64,000 nt of DNA from the NCBI GenBank assembly GCA_024279865.1, contig JAJRRC010000060.1:1-64000 (forward strand), read 5' to 3'. The notes beneath the pieces were generated by a model. That model was not told the DNA's origin and made no database searches. It worked only from the letters and a program-made list of their open reading frames with translations. Origin of the DNA: Planctomycetota bacterium (lineage in GTDB: Bacteria; Planctomycetota; Phycisphaerae; Phycisphaerales; Phycisphaeraceae). This document shows, in pieces, positions 52,151-60,383 of this stretch (the stretch's first letter is position 1; each line of letters begins with the position of its first letter). A program made the translations under genes and the position numbers.

Positions 52151-53203
52151 ATGGCCCCTTTCTGCTCTTTTGGTAAACAATCTCTCAGCATGATTGTCAT
52201 GGGGATCGCTCTGATCCTGGTGACTCACGCAGATGCAGCCTCGACTCCGAAAACCACGCCGGTGATCCAATGGAAAATGAACAGCCTTGCGAAAACGGAA
52301 ATCCACATCCCCGCAAAGAATCAACCGACCTTGCTGGTGTTTGTCATGGTCGGCCAAAAACGCAGTGACAAAGCACTGACGCAAATTCAAAAAGTGGTTC
52401 AGAAAACAAAATCGTTACAGGTCGTGGCTCTGGTCAGCGGAAAGTCTGCCCTGGAAAAAGCACCCCAACTAAAAAAACAATTCCCTTGGTTGACCCATGT
52501 GGTGACCGACCCGACATATCAATGGGCCGGGAAAATGTCAGTCCACGTCTGGCCTGTTTCGGTGGTGGTGAATGCAGCAGGCCAATGCGTGGGACGGCTG
52601 GTCGGCTTGTCCGATGCGTTTTCATATGACCTCGAAGCGTATCTGGCCTTTGCCTCTGGAAAACTCGATGAGGCAGGCCTTAAAAAGAAACTTCAACAAC
52701 GTATCATGGTCAAAGAATCATCTCGAGAACAGGCCAATCTGAATCTGCGCGTGGCACAACGACTGTTGGATAAAGGACTGTTTTCTGCTGCGAAACAACA
52801 GTTGATTAAAGGGATCAAGTCTTACCCAGACCATGGTCCGATACGATTGGCTTTAGCGCAAGTTTATTTACAAATGGACAAGCCTGATCTCGCCAGTGAG
52901 CAACTGAAAAAATGGGTGGCTTCCCCAAAAAAATCGGAAAATCTCCCCCCCCATTCTTCGAACCTCTCTTGGGAATGGGAACTGGTGCGTGCCCGAATCG
53001 CATTGACGCAAAAAAAATGGGACGAGGCCAAAGCACGGCTCACGGTTTTGGTGAACCAGAAGCCCGCCTCCAAGATAGCGCATTACCTGTTGGGTCGTGT
53101 GTTAGAGCATCAAGGGCAATGGGAGCAGGCAGCAATGTATTTTCGCAAAGCTTTTGAACAAAGCCATGACGCGCGTTCACTTTCGCCTCAGGAACAGCGG
53201 TAA
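52151..53203 (+). CDS. exported thioredoxin-fold/TPR protein without CXXC
   Basis: 350 residues. ATG 52151 with AGGA upstream gives a signal peptide (MIVMGIALILVTHADA). Residues ~45-160 resemble a TlpA-like thioredoxin fold (PTLLVFVMVGQKRSDKAL; HVWPVSVVVNAAGQCVGRL), but the active-site CXXC is absent. TPR-like repeats follow (LAQVYLQMDKPDLASEQLKKW; LLGRVLEHQGQWEQAAMYFRKAF). It lies 4 bp after the last cytochrome, so it is the fifth member of the operon. It may scaffold or chaperone the cytochromes rather than act as an oxidoreductase; this is inference. Confidence 0.75.
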   Translation: MAPFCSFGKQSLSMIVMGIALILVTHADAASTPKTTPVIQWKMNSLAKTEIHIPAKNQPTLLVFVMVGQKRSDKALTQIQKVVQKTKSLQVVALVSGKSALEKAPQLKKQFPWLTHVVTDPTYQWAGKMSVHVWPVSVVVNAAGQCVGRLVGLSDAFSYDLEAYLAFASGKLDEAGLKKKLQQRIMVKESSREQANLNLRVAQRLLDKGLFSAAKQQLIKGIKSYPDHGPIRLALAQVYLQMDKPDLASEQLKKWVASPKKSENLPPHSSNLSWEWELVRARIALTQKKWDEAKARLTVLVNQKPASKIAHYLLGRVLEHQGQWEQAAMYFRKAFEQSHDARSLSPQEQR

Positions 53204-53231
53204 GAGGGGCAATGGGGGAGATGAGTTTTGA

Positions 53232-53249
53232 AAGCTATCAGCTATCAGT
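53232..53249. repeat. heptamer repeat, short copy
   Basis: AAGCTATCAGCTATCAGT reads on the minus strand as ACTGATA GCTGATA GCT. It lies in the gene-free 53204-53445 stretch. Confidence 0.6.
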
Positions 53250-53330
53250 AAGAACAGAAAAAGAAAAAAACGGATTCTAACTCATCAATCGGCTCAATTG
53301 AGTCACGGATTAATCAAAACAAACGCATTC

Positions 53331-53357
53331 GACGCGCAAGTAAATATGCTTGCGGCT
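53331..53357. repeat. REP-like palindrome, diverged
   Basis: GACGCGCAAGTAAATATGCTTGCGGC: CAAG subtype with a wider loop, otherwise the same ends as the copy at 29001. Confidence 0.65.
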
Positions 53358-53445
53358 TCTATGAAAAAACAAGTTTTAAGATGGTAAGCAGTGATCGGAA
53401 ATGCTCTAGAAGGAGGCGTTTGGTTCATTTTGAACGGTTGGTTTT

Positions 53446-55551
53446 TTACTCAGAACCCTCGACTTCAGATTCAGCATCGGGATCTTTCGGCGGGTCCCAC
53501 ATCACCGTGAGAAGACGCTGGTTGGTTCGCAATGGCGCATTGAGGTCAGGCGGAATCTGTAGCGTCCCGTCAGGTTGTTCCACCGCAATGACCTGGGCAT
53601 TGAACTGATTGCGAAAATCGGATTCACGCAGCGATTGACCCACCGCCTGGATCGGGACAAACAAGCGTTGTACCTGTGCATGCTCATGAGAAACGCCCAA
53701 GAGTAATTGGTCCACCTGAAGATCATTTTCAAGAGCAGACAGCTCTTCATATTCATGAAACGCACGGCTATGAATCTGGCTGAGCTTCTCATGTAAATGT
53801 TCAACCACCCGCCGACGTTCAAGCATGCCCAGCCACTGCGTTTGATCCGAGTGTGCCAAGACAGGCAACACCGCATGGTCCTCTCGGCTGAACAGTGCCA
53901 TGGCAGAAAACAGATCATCTTGGGGTGAAATTGAAACCAATTTTTTCGTCATGAGATCTTCAGCGATCATGGCGGCAACGAATTGACCTGCATCGAGGGC
54001 ATGACCCAAATCCGCTGCTGAGACAACGCCCAGAAGCTGTTTGTCTTTGACGACGGCAAAGACCGGGCGGGTTCCTGGTTGGATATTGGCGATTAATTCA
54101 TCCACGCTTGTGTCAGGGGTCACCGTCGCGGCCCAGTCATGGGTGATGATTTGTGACACGCGGGTAGATTGCAGTTGATGAATGATGGGGTCGGCTGCAT
54201 GGGCTGGCGAGTCGGCTGCGGTTTGGAGCTGTTCGTGATTGAGTCCCCAGCGTCGTCCAATGATATAGCTTGTGACGCAGACGATCATCAGCGGGGCGAT
54301 GAGGCCATAGGACCCAGTCATTTCGGTGGTCATGACGATGGCTGCCAACGGAACCCGCATGGTCGCGGCAAGGACGCCTGCCATACCCACGGGGATCAAC
54401 GCTTGTCGTAATTCTGGTGGGAAGGAGTCGGGGAACAATGCCATGCCGATGAGTCCGAGCATGGCGCCGACAAATCCACCAATGGCAACGCTGGGTCCCA
54501 GCACGCCGCCTGGGGCGCCCGATCCGATGGTGAATGCGGTGGCAATACATTTGGCCAAGACGATCAATCCGAGCAACCCCGCCCATGAAGCTGAACCGAA
54601 GGAGGAATTTTCGAGGATGTCTCCTTCAAGGATATTTTGGATAAACAGGTAACGGCCGTCCATGATTTGTGGCAACAGACAAGCCAGTGCGCCGGTCGCT
54701 AGTCCGCCTAGGGTCGCGGTGGCCCAGAGTGGTAGTCCTGAGGGTTTGACCAGTTTGTGTTCGACAAAGAAGAGGCACTTTGAGAAGAAGATCGCGGTGA
54801 TGCCGCATAGCGGGCCGAGGATGCCGTACCAGATTAGGTCCAGTGGCGAGGTGAATTGCAGGCCGATGACACCTTCGAGCATCGGGCCTTCAAAACCCCA
54901 GAGAAGCATATAGATTGAATAGCCAACCACCGAGGCGACGAAGGCTGGGACCATGGCATCGGATTCAAATTCGGGTTCTCGATAGAGGATTCCCGTGGCG
55001 AACATCGCACCGCCGAGTGGGCATCGAAAGATCGCGCCAATTCCTGCTGCACAGCCCGCGACGAGTAGCACCCGTCGTTCACGAATGGTCAGGGACATGA
55101 GTCGTCCCACCCATGAACCAATGGCTGCGCCAATGGCGGCAATGGGTCCTTCAGGTCCTGCCGATCCGCCACATGAAATGACCAACGCGGCTCCGGTTCC
55201 TTTGATGAACGGGGATCGCAGTCCCATGCGTCCTCGTCGTTTGTGAAAGGCTCTTGTGAGCACATCCACGCCGTGACCGCGTGCATGGGGGCATAGCCAA
55301 TAAGACAACAGGCCAGCGATCAATCCGCCAAAGGCAGGCAATAGTAAAATCGCCCAGTTGAATCGCAGAACTCTGGCTTGTCCCAGGTAGGTAAACTGTC
55401 CGACGAGATGTTTAGATCCGACATGGATTCCCAATTCAAGTAATGCTGCCGCACAGCCACAAAACGCGCCCACCAGCATTGACAGCCACAGCCGCCTGAT
55501 CCATCGTCGGGCTGATTCGGGAAGTCTTGTCATTTCAAACATCGAACGCAT
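53446..55551 (-). CDS. ClC-type chloride channel/transporter with CBS and RCK-C domains
   Basis: About 701 residues. The ClC membrane core shows the selectivity motifs GGSAGPEGP (near residue 130), GIGAIFRCPLGG and SGAPGGVLGPS. A cytoplasmic tail carries two CBS domains (about residues 455-580) and an RCK-C-like end (VGQSLRESDFRNQFNAQVIAVEQ). Conducts Cl- or exchanges Cl-/H+; the tail probably senses nucleotides. Several in-frame ATGs lie close together; I use 55551 because TACAAT ends 7 nt before it. Confidence 0.9.
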   Translation of the reverse strand: MRSMFEMTRLPESARRWIRRLWLSMLVGAFCGCAAALLELGIHVGSKHLVGQFTYLGQARVLRFNWAILLLPAFGGLIAGLLSYWLCPHARGHGVDVLTRAFHKRRGRMGLRSPFIKGTGAALVISCGGSAGPEGPIAAIGAAIGSWVGRLMSLTIRERRVLLVAGCAAGIGAIFRCPLGGAMFATGILYREPEFESDAMVPAFVASVVGYSIYMLLWGFEGPMLEGVIGLQFTSPLDLIWYGILGPLCGITAIFFSKCLFFVEHKLVKPSGLPLWATATLGGLATGALACLLPQIMDGRYLFIQNILEGDILENSSFGSASWAGLLGLIVLAKCIATAFTIGSGAPGGVLGPSVAIGGFVGAMLGLIGMALFPDSFPPELRQALIPVGMAGVLAATMRVPLAAIVMTTEMTGSYGLIAPLMIVCVTSYIIGRRWGLNHEQLQTAADSPAHAADPIIHQLQSTRVSQIITHDWAATVTPDTSVDELIANIQPGTRPVFAVVKDKQLLGVVSAADLGHALDAGQFVAAMIAEDLMTKKLVSISPQDDLFSAMALFSREDHAVLPVLAHSDQTQWLGMLERRRVVEHLHEKLSQIHSRAFHEYEELSALENDLQVDQLLLGVSHEHAQVQRLFVPIQAVGQSLRESDFRNQFNAQVIAVEQPDGTLQIPPDLNAPLRTNQRLLTVMWDPPKDPDAESEVEGSE

Positions 55552-55689
55552 AAAGCGCATTGTATCTCATTTTTTGACTTGCACTTTAATTGAAGCAATG
55601 TCTAAAACAAAGGGCTGTGACCATCGAGAGTTCTTAAAAGTTTGGCATGGCATGTTTTGGGTAGGCAAGCTTTCGAACTCTATTTGGGA

Positions 55690-55695
55690 TAAAAT
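55690..55695 (+). promoter_or_regulatory. -10 hexamer for leaderless start
   Basis: TAAAAT exactly 6 nt before ATG 55702. The spacer GAGGGG could alternatively act as a weak, very close ribosome site. Confidence 0.4.
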
Positions 55696-55701
55696 GAGGG
55701 G

Positions 55702-56586
55702 ATGTCACTTGAGCTTACATTTTTAGGGACGGGAACCAGTTCAGGCGTTCCGATTATTGGCTGTGCATGCGATGTTTGCACCAGTAAGGATTCGCGGGAT
55801 GCTCGGACAAGACCGAGTATCATGATTAGTTATCCCCAGGTGGGTGAGGATCTGGTGCGTCGGTTGATTGTGGACACGGGGCCGGACTTTCGAACCCAGA
55901 TGATTCGTCACCGTGTGGGTAGGGTGGACGGGGTATTTTTGACGCATGCACATGCCGATCACATTTTTGGGCTTGATGACCTCAGGTGTTTTAATACCGT
56001 GATGAAGGAGCCTATTCAGCTATACGCTGAAGCGTCCACGATGGAGCATGTGCAGCAAATTTTTTCCTACATCTTTCAAAAGCATCGCAATGTGAATCAA
56101 ACGTTCGTGGCTGATCTGGTTCCCAATTTACTGAATGAGGCAGAGCCGTTGACCTTGTTTGGGGCTGTTTGGACACCGCTTCGATTGATGCATGGGAGCT
56201 TGCCGATCCTTGGATTTCGTGTGGATTATGCAGATTCTAAGGGTCATCCTTTTTCGTTGGCATATTGCACGGATGTTTCTTTGATCTCACCACAGACTTA
56301 TCCGTTGTTGTTGGATTTGGACGTATTGGTCATTGATGGATTGCGTTATCAACCTCATCCAACGCATTTAACGATTGATGAAGCCTTGGTAGAGATTGAA
56401 CGGATTGGACCCAAGCGTGCGTATCTGACTCACATGGCTCATGAGATTTCTCATCGAACTTTGGTTGAGCAATTGCCTTGCCATGTGAAGCCTGCCTATG
56501 ATGGATTGACAGTGCAGTGTGCTGTTGGCTGCGATGACATGGGGGGCGAGGATGTACTATGTTCAACCTATATTTCGAACGACTGA
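55702..56586 (+). CDS. PhnP-like metallo-beta-lactamase-fold hydrolase
   Basis: 294 residues with the MBL di-metal motif THAHADH (about residues 81-87), a downstream histidine in LMHGS, the aspartate in CTDVSLIS and a terminal histidine in THMAHE. The GTGTSSGVPIIGCACDVC stretch carries the cysteine pair that binds structural zinc in PhnP. It probably hydrolyses a cyclic phosphodiester such as a cyclic ribose phosphate. No phn genes are adjacent. Its end overlaps the next start by 28 bp. Confidence 0.85.
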   Translation: MSLELTFLGTGTSSGVPIIGCACDVCTSKDSRDARTRPSIMISYPQVGEDLVRRLIVDTGPDFRTQMIRHRVGRVDGVFLTHAHADHIFGLDDLRCFNTVMKEPIQLYAEASTMEHVQQIFSYIFQKHRNVNQTFVADLVPNLLNEAEPLTLFGAVWTPLRLMHGSLPILGFRVDYADSKGHPFSLAYCTDVSLISPQTYPLLLDLDVLVIDGLRYQPHPTHLTIDEALVEIERIGPKRAYLTHMAHEISHRTLVEQLPCHVKPAYDGLTVQCAVGCDDMGGEDVLCSTYISND

Positions 56587-57704
56587 ATCAACTTACGCAA
56601 CACTTTGAAGAAACTTGGCAGGGGGGCGCGATGCCTGCTGCTTTGTTCTCGGCCACTTCAGGAGACTTGCCGCTGACATTCGATACGGATTTAGAATCAG
56701 GTCCGAGGGTTGGTTACTGGGTTAGTTTGGCATCGGGTATTAGTTGTACCAGCGATCCCAAAGCCATCGGTCGCAGCAAGGAAGTGGTGGTTCTAGATGC
56801 GTTGGTTCAGTTTGCCTGCGATCCACAATTAGCAGGCTATCGACCGGGTTGCATTGAAATTACAGATGAAGCCGTCGGCAACTTTCTCAAAAAAGAGTTG
56901 AAAGGAACAGGCATTGAAGTCAGAATAGTTGAACAGGCACATGTGGTCCGTCAGGTGTTTGCCTTGATGGATATTGAAGATGGCGTGATCTCGAAAGTAT
57001 TTAACTTGGACGAACCTTCCATGTTTGATGCGAATGATATCTGGGAAGATGATGAAGAGTGGGGCATTGCGCCCGCGACGAGTGTTCCGGGTGTGACGCA
57101 TTCACAAATGCGAGATTTTACCAAGGCTGCCGCGGCTTATTACAAAGCCCAGCCGTGGCGGCACCTAGATGACATTGACCTCATTGAAATCCATCAACCT
57201 CAATTACTTCACAAGCCCAATCGAATTCAGTATTTTTCCATGCTAGGTCATGGTCACGAAGCGGCCGGCTTAGTCCTGTTTACTTCCAAAGAACAACACG
57301 CTCACTTTTCATTGGCTCGAGAAGATCAACTCAATGATTCACTGTGGCATGTGACGTTTGGTTTGGCCAAGCATATGCCTCAGGGCGATCTAGATGACTG
57401 GGAAACGCATTGCTGGGAATTGGGTGGTCCCGAAGCTTATCCACTTCCGCTGGAGATTGACCCTGAGGGAAATTTCCGAAGGCCAGGCCGTCATGTTCTC
57501 GCATTGATGGAAGGCTTGTTACGCGCGATGACACAAATCAATCCCAAGGCCCTGATGCAGGGGCCTTGTGAAATGAATGTGGATACTTTTACAGGCAAGC
57601 AAAACTTCTGTCTTGAATGGGTCGATCAGCCCCAGCTCCGACAAGACATTGCTCAAATACGCAAACAGCTATCAAAAAACTTGGGAATTGGTGATGATTT
57701 CTGA
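56559..57704 (+). CDS. conserved uncharacterised protein
   Basis: 381 residues, soluble, acidic, without membrane segments. A central MRDFTKAAAAYYKAQPWRHLDDIDLIEI is reminiscent of an uncharacterised domain family that I cannot name with certainty. A C-terminal GRHVLALMEGLLRAM segment follows. No catalytic motif recognised. It overlaps the MBL gene by 28 bp (translational coupling) and overlaps trpC tail to tail by 33 bp. Confidence 0.65.
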   Translation: MFNLYFERLNQLTQHFEETWQGGAMPAALFSATSGDLPLTFDTDLESGPRVGYWVSLASGISCTSDPKAIGRSKEVVVLDALVQFACDPQLAGYRPGCIEITDEAVGNFLKKELKGTGIEVRIVEQAHVVRQVFALMDIEDGVISKVFNLDEPSMFDANDIWEDDEEWGIAPATSVPGVTHSQMRDFTKAAAAYYKAQPWRHLDDIDLIEIHQPQLLHKPNRIQYFSMLGHGHEAAGLVLFTSKEQHAHFSLAREDQLNDSLWHVTFGLAKHMPQGDLDDWETHCWELGGPEAYPLPLEIDPEGNFRRPGRHVLALMEGLLRAMTQINPKALMQGPCEMNVDTFTGKQNFCLEWVDQPQLRQDIAQIRKQLSKNLGIGDDF

Positions 57705-58487
57705 TAAGGCATCGCCCACATCCGGTTGACGCATTAAATGTTCGCCGATCAAAATGCGATGGACCCCTTGGCTGCGAAGACGTGCAACGTCCTGACCACT
57801 GCGAATGCCCGATTCACTCACAAGAATATCCCGGTTGGTTACTTGGGATAGAAGGTTTAGCGTATGGTCTAGGTCTGTGACCATGGCCTTGAGGTCCCGG
57901 TTGTTGATCCCCAACAATGAAGGCGTGTCCGGCTGGTCTACCAAGAGCTGCTGCACAAGATCCAAATGCGTAGGCTCAAAAATTTCAACCAGACAAGCCA
58001 ATCCCAATTCCCCCGCCAACCCATGCAGAGCGTACAACTCGTCACGGGTTAAACATTCTGCAATGAGCAGGACAGCATCTGCGCCCGCTGCGCGAGCTTC
58101 ATAAATCTGATACGGCGAAATGATGAAGTCCTTCCGCAAAAGCGGCAAATCAATTGCCGCCCGAATTTGCTTGAGATAGTCCAACGATCCCTGGAAAAAA
58201 TGTTCATCAGTCAAACAGCTAATCGCAGCAGCACCATGATCCCGGTAAGCCTTCGCCAAAACCACCGGGTCAAAATCTTCTCGGATCAGCCCAGCTGAAG
58301 GACTCGCCCGCTTGACCTCCGCCAGCACTCGCAACTCGCCGGCTGGCTGGGTCATGGCCGCGAAAAAATCCCGCACAGGCGGCGAATCCGCCACCGAAGC
58401 ACGCACCGATGCCAACGGCATCCCCCGACGAGCTTGCTCAATCTCGCCACGTTTGTGCTCAACAATCCGAGCTAAAATATCAGTCAT
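57672..58487 (-). CDS. trpC: indole-3-glycerol-phosphate synthase
   Basis: TIM-barrel enzyme of tryptophan synthesis. 271 residues with the family landmarks EVKRASPSAGLI (catalytic lysine), SCLTDEHFFQGSLDYL, LLRKDFIISPYQIYEA (catalytic lysine), GINNRDLKAM and VSESGIRSGQDV with a final GEHLM. Stand-alone; no other trp gene is in the window. It is convergent and overlapping with the preceding uncharacterised gene. Confidence 0.95.
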   Translation of the reverse strand: MTDILARIVEHKRGEIEQARRGMPLASVRASVADSPPVRDFFAAMTQPAGELRVLAEVKRASPSAGLIREDFDPVVLAKAYRDHGAAAISCLTDEHFFQGSLDYLKQIRAAIDLPLLRKDFIISPYQIYEARAAGADAVLLIAECLTRDELYALHGLAGELGLACLVEIFEPTHLDLVQQLLVDQPDTPSLLGINNRDLKAMVTDLDHTLNLLSQVTNRDILVSESGIRSGQDVARLRSQGVHRILIGEHLMRQPDVGDALSEIITNSQVF

Positions 58488-58666
58488 GGTACAAATCCAT
58501 CCAAGTCGTTTAGAAACAATCAGGATAACAGTTTTGAAGCGATCAGGAATCAGTGATCCGCAAGAGAAAACAAATAAAAGAGTTCTTTTCTCAATGGGGG
58601 AATTCGAAGATGTGATGAAAATTTTAACAAGACCCCGCGTTGCCTCTTGATCCTTACGCTACCTTG

Positions 58667-58709
58667 GGTAAACTACCCGGGTTGTGATGGGTTTTCACGC
58701 CCGTTTACC
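58667..58709 (+). ncRNA. possible structured leader hairpin
   Basis: The outer stem GGTAAAC pairs perfectly with GTTTACC at the far end. Inside, GGG and CCC then GTGA and TCAC pair around a TGGGTTT loop with one small bulge. It lies about 65 nt upstream of the phosphoesterase start, with no T-run. It may be a leader element or simply an inverted repeat. No tRNA features. Confidence 0.3.
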
Positions 58710-58774
58710 TGCTTGTATTTGTCCCCGCGAGGCCTTGAGGGTTCTGCTGGGCCGTTGAATCGCGAGGCACCGCT

Positions 58775-59290
58775 TTGGCTCAAATTGGTTTGCTATCAGA
58801 TGCTCACGGGCATGGCACGATTGTCAATCGTGCTGTTGAGTTATTGGTCCACCACGGGGCAGAGTGTTTGATTTATCTCGGCGATGTGGGGAATCCCGAA
58901 GTGATTGATGCTTTATTGGTGCATCAACCCGGGACTCAAGACCTTGTCCCCGTCCATCTGGTCTTTGGCAATGTCGATTGGGATGTCGCTGAATTGACCC
59001 CGTATGCCCAGAAATTAGGGATTCAAGTCGATCATCCCATCGGCCATATGCCCCTGAAAAACAGCGAATTGGCCTATTTGCATGGCGACGATACCAAAGC
59101 AATGGACCAATTATTGAACCAAAACGTTAAATATCTCTGTCACGGACACACCCATCAGGCAGCCGACGTTCGTCGCGGTTCGACTCGGGTGATTAATCCA
59201 GGTGCTCTGTATCGGGCCACTTCGCACACCGTAGCGATTCTTGATACAGAGAAAGATGAATTGATATTTTTCCCTGTGGGGAAATCCTGA
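58775..59290 (+). CDS. YfcE/MJ0936-family phosphodiesterase
   Basis: 171 residues, a small calcineurin-like phosphoesterase with DAHG, YLGDVG, FGNVDWD and the metal-binding CHGHTHQA, ending in NPGALYRA as in the family. Likely a manganese-dependent phosphodiesterase with unknown natural substrate. The start is TTG 58775, where the protein begins AQIGLLSDAHG; no ATG fits. Confidence 0.87.
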   Translation: MAQIGLLSDAHGHGTIVNRAVELLVHHGAECLIYLGDVGNPEVIDALLVHQPGTQDLVPVHLVFGNVDWDVAELTPYAQKLGIQVDHPIGHMPLKNSELAYLHGDDTKAMDQLLNQNVKYLCHGHTHQAADVRRGSTRVINPGALYRATSHTVAILDTEKDELIFFPVGKS

Positions 59291-59365
59291 TAAACTATTA
59301 AGAGGGTCAAATGGCCCGGGCCCCAGTGATATGCAAATCACTCCAAAGGGACAGGAACAATAGCT

Positions 59366-59884
59366 ATGCAGTCCATGAAGGACGACTCAGTCGCACAACA
59401 AGTGGTGGTCCGAACCTATCGGCCCGAAGATCAGCCCATGGTGTACACACTCTACACCGACGGCCTGCTCGCTGGACAAATTGCGCCAAACGATACCGGG
59501 GCTGACATCGATAACATCCAAGAAGCCTACTTCGATGAACCGACGAGTCATTTCTGGGTTGCCGAGCTTCAAAATGAAGTCCTAGGCATGATCGGCGTGG
59601 CGTGGGACCATCAACACACCGCAGAAATCCGACGCTTGCGGGTGCACGCCGATTGGCAAAATACCCCCATCGGCGGACAACTCCTCGAGCGAGCCCTCGA
59701 ACACTGCAAAATCCATGGCTTACTCAAAGTCGTCCTCGATACCCGATTCGATCCCGATTCGGTCATGGACCTCTTTGATCGCTTTGGCTTTCAGCACACC
59801 CGCTCCAAAGAACTTCATGGCAAAGATTTGCTCGAGTTCTACCTAGACCTCTACCGACAAACCAAATCCGAAGACTCTGTCTAA
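59366..59884 (+). CDS. GNAT-family N-acetyltransferase
   Basis: 172 residues. The N-terminal VRTYRPEDQPMVYTLY is followed by the beta4 strand (HFWVAELQNEVLGMIGVAW) and the acetyl-CoA-binding RRLRVHADWQNTPIGGQLLERALEHC, then VVLDTRFDPDSVMDLFDRFGF. Substrate unknown. AGGA lies 10 nt upstream of ATG 59366. It is followed 11 bp later by the DUF309 gene. Confidence 0.85.
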   Translation: MQSMKDDSVAQQVVVRTYRPEDQPMVYTLYTDGLLAGQIAPNDTGADIDNIQEAYFDEPTSHFWVAELQNEVLGMIGVAWDHQHTAEIRRLRVHADWQNTPIGGQLLERALEHCKIHGLLKVVLDTRFDPDSVMDLFDRFGFQHTRSKELHGKDLLEFYLDLYRQTKSEDSV

Positions 59885-59895
59885 GGTATTCTTCT

Positions 59896-60315
59896 ATGTC
59901 TGATGACTTTGATGAAGCAGCCATCTTCCACGAAGGCTTACGCCTGTTCAATGAAGCAGACTGGTTCGAAGCCCACGAAGTCTGGGAAGACATCTGGGTC
60001 ATGGCCACCGGCCCACTCAAATTGTTCTATCAAGGTTTGATTCAGTGTGCAGTGGTCATGGAACACATCCGCCGGGGCAACCCCCGTGGCGTGCGAGCCG
60101 TCTGGGCCACTGCCGTCCCCAAGTTCGACAGCTTACCCACCGTGTACCAAGGCATCCACATCCCACACTTATTGGAAAAGATGAAGCAGGTCGTCACGCC
60201 GATTTTAGAGTTGCCCGATTCACGCTTCGACCCAGCCCTCCCCCGCGGCCAAGAGATGCCCTACAGCCCCAATGACGCACCCACCATCACGCTGGAATAT
60301 GACCCGTTTGAGTGA
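59896..60315 (+). CDS. DUF309 family protein
   Basis: 139 residues with the diagnostic FNEADWFEAHEVWEDIW motif and the following FYQGLIQCAVVMEHIRRGNPRG. The family is a small helical protein of unknown function, often with conserved His/Glu that might bind metal. It is in a probable two-gene operon with the acetyltransferase. Confidence 0.82.
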   Translation: MSDDFDEAAIFHEGLRLFNEADWFEAHEVWEDIWVMATGPLKLFYQGLIQCAVVMEHIRRGNPRGVRAVWATAVPKFDSLPTVYQGIHIPHLLEKMKQVVTPILELPDSRFDPALPRGQEMPYSPNDAPTITLEYDPFE

Positions 60316-60383
60316 TGGGGGCGATAGCCCATGAATAGTATTTTCTGGGAGAACCACTGGGCGTTTGAAATTAGAACGTTATT

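Noticed and set aside
58661-58720. tRNA gene at the GGTAAAC/GTTTACC inverted repeat
   Set aside because: Only about 43 nt long, with no cloverleaf arms or CCA-type acceptor end.
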